Below, piece after piece: positions 8,130 through 16,568 of a stretch of 64,000 nucleotides of DNA (position 1 is the first letter of the stretch; every line of letters begins with the position of its first letter). The notes under the pieces are model-generated. The model made no database searches, was not told where the DNA came from, and saw nothing but the letters and a program-made list of their open reading frames with translations. Position numbers and translations under genes: made by a program. The DNA comes from Microtetraspora niveoalba (GTDB lineage Bacteria; Actinomycetota; Actinomycetes; Streptosporangiales; Streptosporangiaceae), in assembly GCF_001570405.1 (NCBI RefSeq), contig NZ_BBYM01000037.1, positions 16,904 to 80,903 of the forward strand. The letters are read 5' to 3'.

Positions 8130-9266
8130 TCAGGCGAGCAGGTCGTCGAGGACGCGCGGGGCGAGTCCCAGCGCGGTCGTCATGCCGACGCCGGAGGTGA
8201 CCGCGACCACCCGCACGCCGGGGGCGGGGGCCTCGACGAGGAAGTCGTGCTCGGGGGCGGCGGCGTAGACGCCGCGCCACCGTTCGACCACCTTCAGCGG
8301 GCCCGTGCCGAGCAGCCGGGCCGCCTGGTCCAGCACCGCCTCGTCGAGGGCCTCGGTGCTGAACGGGTCGAGCGTCCGGCCGTACAGGTGCGTGTCGCCG
8401 AGGGTGAGGTCGCCGTCCGGCCGCTGGGTGAGCATGAGGTTGAGCCCGGCGGCGACCAGGTCGGGGTGGTCGGCCTCCAGGCGGGCGCGGACGGCGGGCA
8501 GGGACGGGCAGCCCCCGAAGCCCCGGTAGCGCAGCAGCGAGAAGCCGCTGAAGACGGCCGGGTCGACGGCGCGGCCCAGGGGGGCGCGCACCCGCACCAT
8601 CTGCAGGGCGCAGCGGACCACGCCCGCCTCGTCGGCCAGGTCCGGGAAGTGCCGGTCGACGTCGTGGCCGACGGCCAGCACGACCGCGCCGGCCGTCACG
8701 TCCCCCCGGCCGGTGCGGACGAGGCCCGGCTCGATCGTCAGGGCGGCGGTCCCCCAGAGGAAGCGCACGCCCCGGCCCGCCAGCCAGGCGGCGAGGGCGT
8801 GGACGGCCTCGCGGGGATCGACCCGGATGTCCAGCGGGAGCCAGGCGCCCGCGACGGCGTCCTCGCCGACCGGCACCCGGGCCTCGACGCCGGCGCGGTC
8901 GAGCAGCCTCACCTGGTCGCCGCGGCGCTCGCGGAACTCCTCGAGCACGGCGCGCTCGTCGTCGGCGCGGGCGACCACCACGGTGCCGCACTCGCGCAGC
9001 CAGAAGCCGGCCTCCTTCGCCAGCCGGACCCAGGCGTCGCGGGCGGCGAGCGCGTAGTCGAGGGCCGGGCCGTCCTGCGCGGTGAAGCATCCGTGGCCGA
9101 AGTTCCGCACCGAGGCTCCGACGGCGTGATCGTCCCGTTCGACGACCACGACGGACAGGCCGCGGCGCACGGCGTCCACGGCGTGGGCGAGGCCGACGAT
9201 CCCGGCGCCGACGATGACGACGTCGGTGCGTTCCCGTGGCCTCGCGAGCAGCGGTGCACTTGTCAT
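8130..9266 (-). CDS. FAD-dependent oxidoreductase of the phosphonate-associated TIGR03364 clade
   Basis: A 378-residue DAO-type flavoenzyme. The N-terminal FAD-binding motif is VVIVGAGIVGLAHAVDAV, followed by VVVVERDDHAVGASVRNFGHG. The C-terminal GVGMTTALGLAPRVLDDLL closes the FAD domain. The NFGHGCF segment is characteristic of the clade found beside PhnX-like hydrolases and phosphonate transporters. Known clade members are proposed or shown to oxidatively deaminate aminophosphonates; N-methyl-2-aminoethylphosphonate and hydroxylated AEP have been discussed. The ATG at 9266 is preferred over an in-frame TTG nine bases upstream. It is the first gene of the leftward operon. Likely product: an aldehyde-phosphonate for the hydrolase at 10204-10995. 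Confidence 0.85.
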   Translation of the reverse strand: MTSAPLLARPRERTDVVIVGAGIVGLAHAVDAVRRGLSVVVVERDDHAVGASVRNFGHGCFTAQDGPALDYALAARDAWVRLAKEAGFWLRECGTVVVARADDERAVLEEFRERRGDQVRLLDRAGVEARVPVGEDAVAGAWLPLDIRVDPREAVHALAAWLAGRGVRFLWGTAALTIEPGLVRTGRGDVTAGAVVLAVGHDVDRHFPDLADEAGVVRCALQMVRVRAPLGRAVDPAVFSGFSLLRYRGFGGCPSLPAVRARLEADHPDLVAAGLNLMLTQRPDGDLTLGDTHLYGRTLDPFSTEALDEAVLDQAARLLGTGPLKVVERWRGVYAAAPEHDFLVEAPAPGVRVVAVTSGVGMTTALGLAPRVLDDLLA

Positions 9267-9327
9267 GACAAGCAAGGTGGCCGACCCGTCCGGCGGCCGT
9301 CAACACGTCCGAGCGAGTTGTCGCGAC
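9259..9327. promoter_or_regulatory. Candidate GntR operators between the divergent phosphonate operons
   Basis: A 14-base perfect palindrome, CTTGTCATGACAAG, spans 9259-9272 and covers the start codon of the FAD oxidoreductase. A related element, TTGTCGCGAC, whose 8-base core GTCGCGAC is palindromic, lies at 9318-9327. Both fit GTC-NN-GAC, the general GT...AC pattern of GntR-family operators, and their centres are 58 bases apart. A TTGACG hexamer on the minus strand (9303-9298) lies between them, as expected of the left promoter; its -10 (CACCTT) is weak. Inference: the adjacent HutC-type regulator binds here. Confidence 0.5.
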
Positions 9328-9385
9328 CTGTTCGCCTGCTATTAACCTCGCAGGTCAAAGCGATTTTCGAAGAGATCGCAGCCGC

Positions 9386-9413
9386 TTGCGGCACCCGGGT
9401 CGAGATGTATAGT
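9386..9413 (+). promoter_or_regulatory. Leaderless promoter of the GntR regulator
   Basis: TTGCGG (9386-9391), a 16-base spacer, and TATAGT (9408-9413). The predicted +1 falls at about 9420-9422, on the GTG start, and no Shine-Dalgarno sequence precedes that GTG. Confidence 0.5.
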
Positions 9414-9421
9414 CAACTGCC

Positions 9422-10207
9422 GTGGAGCAGGCTATTCATCAGCGCATCGCCGACGACCTGCGCCGCCGCATCGCGGGCGGCGAGTTCCCCGTCGGGGCGG
9501 CCCTGCCGTCGGAGTCCCAACTGTGCGAGCAGTGGTCGGTCTCGCGCGGCCCGGTACGGCAGGCCCTGAGCGCGCTGCGCGCCGAGGGGCTCGTCGGCGG
9601 GGGCCGCGGGCGGCCGCCGGTCGTGCGCACCGGCCAGGTGCCGCAACCGTTCGAGACGTTCCTGTCGTTCTCGCTCTGGGCGCGCGGCCTCGGCCGCACG
9701 CCGGGGCAGCGCACGGTGGAGATCGCGCGGCGGCCGGCGCGGCCCGAGGTGGCCGACGCGCTGGCGATCGACGAGGGCGACCCGGTCGTCGAGCTGCTGC
9801 GGCTGCGCCTGTTGGACGGGCGGCCGACGATGGTCGAGCGCACCGCGTTCGTCGAGCCGGTGGGCCGCCTGCTCTTCGACTTCGACACCGACTCGGGGTC
9901 GGTCTACGCCTACCTCGCGGAGCGGGGGGTCGATCTCTCCGTCGCCCGGCACGTCTTCGACGCGGTCGCCGCCGACGGGACGGACGGCGAACTGCTCGGC
10001 GTACCGCCGGGCGCGCCCCTGCTGCGCGAGCGCCGCAGGGCCGGCAGCGCCGCGGGCGAGCCGTACGAGTACTCCGACGACCGGTACCGGCCCGACGTCG
10101 TCACCTTCACGATCGAGAACGCCCAGGAGGCCCGTCCCTCGGTCGGCCGCGCCTGCCGCCCGGGCGTGGGCGAGACGAACGCACCCACTGACGAGGAGAC
10201 CCCATGA
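9422..10207 (+). CDS. GntR-family (HutC/UbiC-associated) regulator of the phosphonate island
   Basis: A 261-residue repressor-type protein. Residues 1-70 form the GntR winged helix: IHQRIADDLRRRIAGGEFPVG, LPSESQLCEQWSVSRGPVRQ, ALSALRAEGLV. Residues about 85-235 form the UTRA ligand-binding domain, with VVELLRLRLLDGRPTMVERTAF and a YEYSDDRYRPD motif that closes the effector pocket. A C-terminal tail of about 25 residues is poorly conserved. The GTG start appears leaderless. Its stop overlaps the start of the phosphonatase-like gene (ATGA), so regulator and hydrolase are co-translated. The ligand is inferred to be a phosphonate or its breakdown product; HutC-type members such as PhnF regulate phosphonate genes. 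Confidence 0.9.
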   Translation: MEQAIHQRIADDLRRRIAGGEFPVGAALPSESQLCEQWSVSRGPVRQALSALRAEGLVGGGRGRPPVVRTGQVPQPFETFLSFSLWARGLGRTPGQRTVEIARRPARPEVADALAIDEGDPVVELLRLRLLDGRPTMVERTAFVEPVGRLLFDFDTDSGSVYAYLAERGVDLSVARHVFDAVAADGTDGELLGVPPGAPLLRERRRAGSAAGEPYEYSDDRYRPDVVTFTIENAQEARPSVGRACRPGVGETNAPTDEETP

Positions 10208-10995
10208 CGATCGAACTCGTGGTCCTGGACATGGCCGGCACGACCGTGGACGAGTACGGAGCCGTGTACGAGGCCCTGGCCGAGGCGGTCACCGCCGCCG
10301 GAGGCCGCCCCACGGAGCCGGACGTCCAGCGCTGGATGGGCGCGAGCAAGCGTGAGGCGATCACGCGCCTGCTCGCCGAGAGCACCGGACGCGACCCGGA
10401 CGAGGCGACCGTCGACGCCGCGTTCGCCGACTTCCGGGCCCGGCTCGACAAGGCGTACCGCGACCGCCCGCCCGCTCCCCTGCCCGGCGTCCCCGAGGCC
10501 CTGAAGCGGATCCGGGCAGCCGGGATCAAGGTGGCGCTGACGACCGGTTTCGACCGCGAGGTCACCGCCGCGCTGCTCGCCACCCTCGGCTGGCGCGTCG
10601 CGTCCGGCGCGGGCACGGCGGCCTCCGGCGACGCGGCGGACGGCGCGGTTGTGGCCGACCCGGTGGTGGTCGACCCGGTGGTGGCCGACCCGGTGGTGAG
10701 CGGCTCCGTGGTGATCGATGCCGTGGCCTGCGTGGACGACGTGCCCGCGGGCCGCCCGGCGCCGTACATGATCTTCCGGGTGATGGAGGCGACCGGCGTG
10801 CGGGACGTGGCGCGGGTCGCGGTGGCGGGCGACACCGTGCGCGACCTCCAGGCCGGGACGAACGCGGGCGCCGGCCTGGTCGTCGGCGTGCTGACCGGGA
10901 AGCTGGACGCCGTCGGCCTCGGCGCTGAGCGGCACACCCACCTGCTGCCGGGCGTCGCCGACCTGCCCGGCCTGCTCGGCCTGCCCGCCCGGTAG
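10204..10995 (+). CDS. Phosphonatase-like HAD hydrolase (TIGR03351 type)
   Basis: A 263-residue HAD-superfamily protein. Motif I is VVLDMAGTTVDE with nucleophile Asp9, motif II is VALTTGFDREV, and motif IV is VAVAGDTVRDLQAGTNAGA. The family hallmark VPAGRPAPYMIFRVM is present. The clade sits beside TIGR03364 flavoenzymes and phosphonate transporters and is proposed to cleave the C-P bond of a phosphonoacetaldehyde-like product, releasing phosphate. Between the cap and motif III there is an insertion of about 30 residues containing three (V-V-A/V-D-P) repeats. This explains the length above the usual 220-230. It is encoded by a 15-base tandem repeat at 10648-10692. Confidence 0.87.
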   Translation: MTIELVVLDMAGTTVDEYGAVYEALAEAVTAAGGRPTEPDVQRWMGASKREAITRLLAESTGRDPDEATVDAAFADFRARLDKAYRDRPPAPLPGVPEALKRIRAAGIKVALTTGFDREVTAALLATLGWRVASGAGTAASGDAADGAVVADPVVVDPVVADPVVSGSVVIDAVACVDDVPAGRPAPYMIFRVMEATGVRDVARVAVAGDTVRDLQAGTNAGAGLVVGVLTGKLDAVGLGAERHTHLLPGVADLPGLLGLPAR

Positions 10996-10998
10996 GGG

Positions 10999-11035
10999 CA
11001 CGGCCGCCCGGTGAAGCGGCCGGCGGGCGGCCGTG
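10999..11035 (+). terminator. Hairpin terminator after the phosphonatase-like gene
   Basis: A 12-base perfect stem, CACGGCCGCCCG (10999-11010) with CGGGCGGCCGTG (11024-11035), and a 13-base loop. It begins three bases after the stop codon. No T-run follows, which is usual in actinomycetes. Confidence 0.65.
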
Positions 11036-11086
11036 GGTCCAGGCGCTGTTCGGCCAGACGCTTGTTCGTGCGGGCGGCATGATGGG

Positions 11087-11151
11087 CCGGGCAGCATGGT
11101 GGATCGAGCGGCCGCTCACCCGGGCGGCATGGTGGATCGAGCGGCCGCTCA
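11087..11151. repeat. Two 33-base direct repeats, each holding a 12-base palindrome
   Basis: Two near-identical 33-base units start at 11087 and 11120. Each carries the perfect palindrome GAGCGGCCGCTC (11106-11117 and 11139-11150). A degenerate part-copy precedes them near 11071. They lie between two converging genes, so a role as a bidirectional terminator is possible, but the direct repetition is not explained by that. Confidence 0.7.
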
Positions 11152-11176
11152 TCCGGGCGGCCGTTCGCTGGGGCGG

Positions 11177-12367
11177 CTATTTGTCCGGAGTTGAGGCGCG
11201 GGAGCGGATGCCGGTGATCCGGCGGAGGACGTCCCACCAGAAGGGGGCGCCGAACAGCAGCGCGACCAGGGTGACCAGGAAGCCGGGCCAGTGGGACGGG
11301 GACGACACCCGGCTCCACCAGTCGCCCCCGCGCCACGACCAGGACGGCCCGGCCTCGGCCTCGGCGGACATCTCCACCCCCACCGGCGCGTGCGTGAAGA
11401 TCCGCGCGAACGCGGGTGTGCTCAGCACCTCGGTCACGCAGGTGTAGGTGTCCTCCCCCGGCGCGCAGCGCTCCTTCAGCGGGGCCAGCGCGTCCGGGCC
11501 GGACTGGGCGAACGCCGCGACCGAGCTGCGGTAGGCGCTGTCGTTCAGCAGCGACTTGCCGTACTCCAGGGCGTCCATGCCGAAGAGCACCGTGACGAGG
11601 AGGCTGAGCACGGCGATCACCCAGCGGACGTATCTCCGGTAGAGGACGGTGAGCCGCTGCATCTCGCCGTCGAACCAGTCCTCGACCCCCTTGCGGAACG
11701 CCTCGGCGTCGTGGGAGGCGCGGTCCCACACCGCCTTCAGCGGCCGGTAGAGCGGGCTCCCGAGCGTGTCGAGCTCGTGCATCAGCCGCTCGACGCCGCC
11801 CATGTCGCCGGCGATCTCCAGCAGCGCGACGGCGAAGCGGACCGGGGGGATCTGGGCGATGCCGGTCCTGCCGCGCGCCGAGTGGTCGATCTCCTGCAGC
11901 CGCTCGTGGAGGAGGTCGGCCATGGTCCTGCCCTGTCCCGGCGCGGCGGTCCCGGCCTCCGCCCGGGTCTCGTCGGCGAGCGGCGGGCTCTCCACGGGAG
12001 CGGGCCGCGCGGTGAAGGCCGGGCGGGGATCCCGGCCGAAGGGCAGCTTCGCGAACACCCCGAGCACGGTCGCGGGCAGCCGGGAGCGTCCCTCGCCCGG
12101 CGGCGGGAGCAGGTCGGCCAGCCGGTCGCACAACCAGCGCCCGACCCTCTTCAACCGGTCGAGCACGCGCACCAGGAACCGCAGCGCGGCCGGAACCCGG
12201 TCCGCGACCTCCGCGCCGTCGAGGGTGTCGCGCAGGTACGCCCACAGGAACTTGCCGCGGATGCCGAGCAGCCGGACGATGCCCTCGTTGATGCCGCTGA
12301 CCAGCAGCGACAGCAGCAGGAAGGCGAGCACCAGGCCGAGGGCGAGGTCGGTGTAGTACGAGATCAT
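11177..12367 (-). CDS. Large membrane protein of unknown function
   Basis: A 396-residue protein from the ATG at 12367; the frame is open further upstream. It begins ISYYTDLALGLVLAFLLLSLLVSGINEGIVRLLG, an N-terminal membrane segment. A long cytoplasmic region (residues 55-225) follows, with a Pro-rich linker near 80-130. Two further membrane segments lie near 250-272 (VRWVIAVLSLLVTVLFGMDAL) and 350-372 (FLVTLVALLFGAPFWWDVLRR). The 'FLLLSLLVSGINE.I..L..IRGKFLW..LRDTL' opening and the 'FGAPFWWD.L' ending recur in a family of bacterial membrane proteins whose function I do not know. Two cysteines in the extracytoplasmic loop (C-APGEDTYTC) could pair. Confidence 0.75.
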   Translation of the reverse strand: MISYYTDLALGLVLAFLLLSLLVSGINEGIVRLLGIRGKFLWAYLRDTLDGAEVADRVPAALRFLVRVLDRLKRVGRWLCDRLADLLPPPGEGRSRLPATVLGVFAKLPFGRDPRPAFTARPAPVESPPLADETRAEAGTAAPGQGRTMADLLHERLQEIDHSARGRTGIAQIPPVRFAVALLEIAGDMGGVERLMHELDTLGSPLYRPLKAVWDRASHDAEAFRKGVEDWFDGEMQRLTVLYRRYVRWVIAVLSLLVTVLFGMDALEYGKSLLNDSAYRSSVAAFAQSGPDALAPLKERCAPGEDTYTCVTEVLSTPAFARIFTHAPVGVEMSAEAEAGPSWSWRGGDWWSRVSSPSHWPGFLVTLVALLFGAPFWWDVLRRITGIRSRASTPDK

Positions 12368-12586
12368 GGAGATCACCGCGAATCTGCGCGTGGAGGTCCC
12401 GTGCGCCGGGGCCGGGGATCCACGTGGGGGATGCCGACCGCACCGTTGATACACCGCGGCGCCCGGCGACGGCAACGGAATCGGCACATCGAGTCCCCGC
12501 GGCCCCGGTCGACGGCCCGACCCTCGCGCGCCCCCTCACGACAGGCTGGGACACGCCACGTCGAGCCCCGCGTCCCTCCTCGTGGC

Positions 12587-15500
12587 TCAGTCCTCGTAGA
12601 AGACGCGCTCCACGACCGCCCGGGCCCGGCGGGTGACGCGGCGGTAGTCCTCGATGAAGTCCTCGGAACCGTCGGGCGGGTAGCCGAGCGCCCAGGCGAT
12701 CAGCGCCCGCTCCTTGACCGCCGTGGGGATCGTGTCCGCGGCCCGGCCCCTGACCAGCATGACGGCGTCCCTGATGCGTGAGACGAACCGCCACGCCCGC
12801 TCAAGCACCGCCTCGTCCTCGGAGGCCAGCAGCCCCTCGGCCACGGCCGCGCGCAGGGCGTCGAGCGTCCTGGTCGTGCGCAGCGCCGGCACGGCTCCCG
12901 CGTGGCGGAGTTGGACGAGCTGCGCGACCCACTCCACGTCGGAGAGCCCGCCGCGGCCCAGCTTGGTGTGCAGGGCCGGGTCGGCGCCGCGCGGCAGCCG
13001 TTCGGCCTCCATCCGGGCCTTCAGCTTGCGGATCTCCCGTACGGCGTCGCCGGGAATGCCGCCCTCGGGGTACCGGATCGGGTCGATCATGTCGATGAAC
13101 TCGGCGCCGAGCCCGGCGTCCCCCGCGCAGAACCGGGCGCGCAGCAGCGCCTGCGCCTCCCAGTGGGACGACCAGCGGCCGTAGTACGCCCGGTAGGAGG
13201 CGATCGTCCGGACCAGCGGCCCCTGCCTGCCCTCGGGCCGCAGCCCGGCGTCCACGAGCAGCGGCGGATCGGGGGCCTGGAGGGCGAGCAGCCTGCGCAG
13301 CTCCTCGGCGACGGCGTGGGCGGCGTCCGTGGCGTCCCGGTCGGCCGCCCCCGGCAGCGGGGCGTGCACGAACATCACGTCGGCGTCGCTCGCGTAGGAG
13401 CTCTCCAGGCCGCCCAGGCGGCCCATCGCGATCACGGCGATCCGGGTGGGCAGCGGTCCGCGCCGCTCCACGCTCACCTTGTTGACGGCCGCGTCGAGCG
13501 CGGCCTGGACGGTCACGTCGTTCAGCGCGGAGAGCGCCTGCCCGACGCCCTCGATGTCGATCAGCCCGGCCAGGTCGGCGCACGCCGTGCGCAGCAGCTC
13601 GCGGCGGCGCAGCGCGCGTACCGCGGCGACGGCGGTCTCGGCGTCCCCGCCGTGCCGGGCGACCGCCGCGGCGGCCTCGGCCGCGAGCGCGGAGGCGGGC
13701 GGTACGGCGAGGGCGTCGTCGGAGCCGAGGATCGCGACGGCCTCGGGCGCGTGCAGCAGCAGCCCGGTCACGTAGCGGCTGGTCCCGAGCAGGCGGGCGA
13801 GCCGCTCGGCGACGGCGGTCTCGTCGCGCAGCAGCCGCAGGTACCACGGTGTCGCCCCGAGCCGGTCGCTGATCTGGCGGAACCCGAGCAGGCCGGCGTC
13901 CGGGTCCGGCGCGTCGGCGAACCAGCCGAGCATGACGGGCAGCAGCGTGCGCTGGATCGCCGCGCGGCGGGAGACGCCGCTGGTGAGGGCGGCGATGTGC
14001 CGCAGCGCGCCCTCGGCGTCGGCGTATCCGAGCGCCTCCAGCCGGGCCGTGGCCGCGGCCGCGGACAGCCGGGTCTCGGTCCCGGGCAGCCGGGCGACGG
14101 CCTGCAGCAGCGGCCGGTAGAACAGCTTCTCGTGCAGCCGCCGCGCCTCGAGCGCGTGCCGCCGCCAGGTGGCGGTGAACCGGCCGACGGGATCGCCCGT
14201 CAGGCCGAGGCCCCGCCCGATCCTGCGCAGGTCGGCGGTCTCCGACGGCACCACGTGCGTACGGCGCAGCCGGTGAAGCTGGATCAGGTGCTCGACCCGG
14301 CGCAGGAACGTGTACGCCTCGGCGAGCGACCTGGCGTCCTCCCGCCCGACGTACCCGCCCCGGGACAGGGCGGCGAGCGCGGACAGCGTGGCGCGGCGGC
14401 GCAGCAGCGGGTCGCGCCGCCCGTGGACGAGCTGGAGGAGCTGGACGGCGAACTCGATGTCGCGCAGCCCGCCCGGTCCGAGCTTGAGCTGCCGCTCGGC
14501 GTCGCCGGCCCTGACCTGCGCCTCCACGCGCCGCCGCATCGCCTGCACGTCCTCGACGAAGTTCTCCCGGGCGGCGGCCTGCCAGACCAGCTCGTCGACG
14601 GCGGCGACGTACTCCCGGCCGAGCTCCTGGTCGCCCGCGACCGGCCTGGCCTTGAGCAGCGCCTGGAACTCCCAGGTCTTCGCCCACCGCCGGTAGTACA
14701 CGAGGTGGCTGTCGAGCGTGCGGACCAGGGGGCCCATCCTGCCTTCGGGGCGCAGTCCGGCGTCGACCTCCCACAGCGCGCCCTCGGGGGTGCTCTCGGA
14801 GCAGGCGCGCATCATCGCCTGGGCCAGCCTGGTCGCGGCCCGCAGCGCCTTCGTCTCGTCGGCGCCCGGCCGCGGCTCCGCCACGAAGATCACATCGACG
14901 TCGGAGATGTAGTTGAGCTCCCTGGCGCCGCACTTGCCCATGCCGATGACGGCGAGCCGCACGTCGCCGGCGTCCGGGACCTCGGCGCGGGCGATGACGA
15001 GGGCGGCGTCGAGCGCGGCGGCGGCGAGGTCGGACAGCTCGGCGGCGGTCTCGGCGAACGCCGACTCGCCCATCGCGTCACGGGCCGCCAGGTGGAGCAG
15101 CCTGCCGCGGTACGCGACGCGGAGCGCGTCCAGCGCCGCCCGGCGGTCCCCCGGGAAGGCCGCGACCGCGTCGACCAGTTCCTCGCGCGGATCTCGTCCG
15201 GTGTGCCCGGCCCCGGCCGCGAACCCGCTCTCCGGTTCGATGGCCGGCTCCGTTCGCGCGCCGTTCGCCGCGCCGTGCGAGCGCTCCTCCAGGAGGCGCA
15301 GGTGCTCCGGGTGCCGTACGACATGGTCGCCGAGCGCGGCGCTCAGGCCGAGGACGCGCAGCAGGCGGGCGCGCAGGGCGGGGTCCGCGCGCAGCGTCCC
15401 GAGCACGCCCGGGTCGCGCTCGGCCAGGCGGGTGAGCGAGGTGAGCGCGAGGTCGGGGTCGGCGGTCGCGAGGAGGTCGCCGAGCAGGCCGACGTCGCCC

Positions 15501-15610
15501 GCCGCCTCCGTGCCGAGCCCGTCCAGCAGCCGCCCGGCCCTGGCCCCGTCGGCGAATCCGAGCCTGGCCAGTCGCCCGGCCGTGGTCTGCATCCGGGAGT
15601 CGGCGTTCAC
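12587..15610 (-). CDS. glnE: Bifunctional glutamine synthetase adenylyltransferase/deadenylylase
   Basis: A 1007-residue protein from the GTG at 15610, which has AGAGG about 8 bases upstream. It holds two nucleotidyltransferase domains with matching G-G/K and D-x-D motifs. The N-terminal deadenylylase has VIGMGKCGARELNYISDVDV and a C-terminal adenylyltransferase has IAMGRLGGLESSYASDADVM. Each is followed by a PII-uridylyltransferase-like helical domain with LKLGPGGLRDIEFAVQLLQL and TKLGRGGLSDVEWVAQLVQL. Length and architecture match GlnE. It adenylylates a Tyr of GlnA under nitrogen excess. The main glnA is not in this window; a GlnA2-type enzyme lies 3 kb away at 18648-20009. Confidence 0.95.
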   Translation of the reverse strand: MNADSRMQTTAGRLARLGFADGARAGRLLDGLGTEAAGDVGLLGDLLATADPDLALTSLTRLAERDPGVLGTLRADPALRARLLRVLGLSAALGDHVVRHPEHLRLLEERSHGAANGARTEPAIEPESGFAAGAGHTGRDPREELVDAVAAFPGDRRAALDALRVAYRGRLLHLAARDAMGESAFAETAAELSDLAAAALDAALVIARAEVPDAGDVRLAVIGMGKCGARELNYISDVDVIFVAEPRPGADETKALRAATRLAQAMMRACSESTPEGALWEVDAGLRPEGRMGPLVRTLDSHLVYYRRWAKTWEFQALLKARPVAGDQELGREYVAAVDELVWQAAARENFVEDVQAMRRRVEAQVRAGDAERQLKLGPGGLRDIEFAVQLLQLVHGRRDPLLRRRATLSALAALSRGGYVGREDARSLAEAYTFLRRVEHLIQLHRLRRTHVVPSETADLRRIGRGLGLTGDPVGRFTATWRRHALEARRLHEKLFYRPLLQAVARLPGTETRLSAAAATARLEALGYADAEGALRHIAALTSGVSRRAAIQRTLLPVMLGWFADAPDPDAGLLGFRQISDRLGATPWYLRLLRDETAVAERLARLLGTSRYVTGLLLHAPEAVAILGSDDALAVPPASALAAEAAAAVARHGGDAETAVAAVRALRRRELLRTACADLAGLIDIEGVGQALSALNDVTVQAALDAAVNKVSVERRGPLPTRIAVIAMGRLGGLESSYASDADVMFVHAPLPGAADRDATDAAHAVAEELRRLLALQAPDPPLLVDAGLRPEGRQGPLVRTIASYRAYYGRWSSHWEAQALLRARFCAGDAGLGAEFIDMIDPIRYPEGGIPGDAVREIRKLKARMEAERLPRGADPALHTKLGRGGLSDVEWVAQLVQLRHAGAVPALRTTRTLDALRAAVAEGLLASEDEAVLERAWRFVSRIRDAVMLVRGRAADTIPTAVKERALIAWALGYPPDGSEDFIEDYRRVTRRARAVVERVFYED

Positions 15611-15719
15611 CGTGCCCTCTTCCAGCCTTCCAGCTCGATGTCGGGTGCCCTCCACGGCAACGGTACACAGGGCGGGGAAGGGCCCGTCGCGGAGATCGGT
15701 CCCGGCGCGGCGGACGCCG

Positions 15720-16448
15720 TCAGCGGCGCCCGCGCCCCTCCCGGTGCTCGCGTACGAGGCCGGCGAACGCCTCGGCCAGCGGACGCCACGCGGCCCGGAG
15801 CGCGGGCTCGGCCTCCTTCACCTCGCGGTCCAGCTCGGCCACGTCGTGGTCGGCCAGGTCGCCCGCGGCGGTCCAGCTCGCGAAGATCTCCGGCGTCGCC
15901 TCGGGGTGGAACTGCACCGCCCAGGCCGAGTCGCCGAGCCGGTACGCCTGGTTCGGATAGCGCGACCCGGTCGCCAGGCGCACCGCGCCCGGAGGCAGCG
16001 CGGTCATCGCGTCGTAGTGGTACTGCACGGCCCGCGGCTCCGCCGCCGCCGCGGCCACCGGGCCGAACAGGCGGTCGTCCGCCGCCTCGGGCAGCAGCTC
16101 GACGGAGCCGAGCCCGATCTCCAGGCCGTTCGAGCCGCGCTCGACGGCGCCGCCGCACGCGATCGTCATGAGCTGCGCGCCGAGGCAGACGCCCAGCGTC
16201 GGGACGCCGCTCCGCACCGCTCCGGCGATGAGCGCGCGGGTGTCCGGCAACCACGCGCACCCGTCGTCGTCCCAGGCCGAGGGCGATCCGCCGAGCACGA
16301 CGAGCCCGGCCCCGGGGTCGGACGGGACGGCCTCTCCCCTGTGCGGCCGGACGACCTCGTACTCGATGCCCGCGTCCTCCAGCCATTCCGCGAAGAACCC
16401 CAGGCCCGCGTGGGCCTCATGCTCCACCACGACGACACGCTCGCTCAT
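15720..16448 (-). CDS. Class I glutamine amidotransferase-like protein
   Basis: A 242-residue GATase1 protein from the ATG at 16448. The triad is visible as Cys88 in TLGVCLGAQ, His181 in AVQFHPEA and Glu183. The substrate loop is VLGGSPSAWDDD. It resembles free-standing GMP-synthase-like amidotransferases, including gamma-glutamylamine hydrolases, which act on glutamine or gamma-glutamyl compounds. Its place between glnE and a GlnA2-type synthetase makes a gamma-glutamyl substrate plausible, but that is inference. It is separated from glnE by 109 bases. Confidence 0.85.
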   Translation of the reverse strand: MSERVVVVEHEAHAGLGFFAEWLEDAGIEYEVVRPHRGEAVPSDPGAGLVVLGGSPSAWDDDGCAWLPDTRALIAGAVRSGVPTLGVCLGAQLMTIACGGAVERGSNGLEIGLGSVELLPEAADDRLFGPVAAAAAEPRAVQYHYDAMTALPPGAVRLATGSRYPNQAYRLGDSAWAVQFHPEATPEIFASWTAAGDLADHDVAELDREVKEAEPALRAAWRPLAEAFAGLVREHREGRGRR

Positions 16449-16568
16449 GCCGACGAGCATAAAGGGGGAGAAATTACACGTCTGTCACTGGACGTACCTT
16501 TTGTGAGGCCGCTGCCGTACAGTGCCGGGCAACGGCAGCGGAAAGATCGTTCATCCCAGGAGGAGCCG

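Noticed and set aside
12902..16171. Plus-strand open frame of 1089 codons across glnE
   Set aside because: Mirror of glnE codons; low-complexity composition (G, R, E, P, Q) and no motifs.
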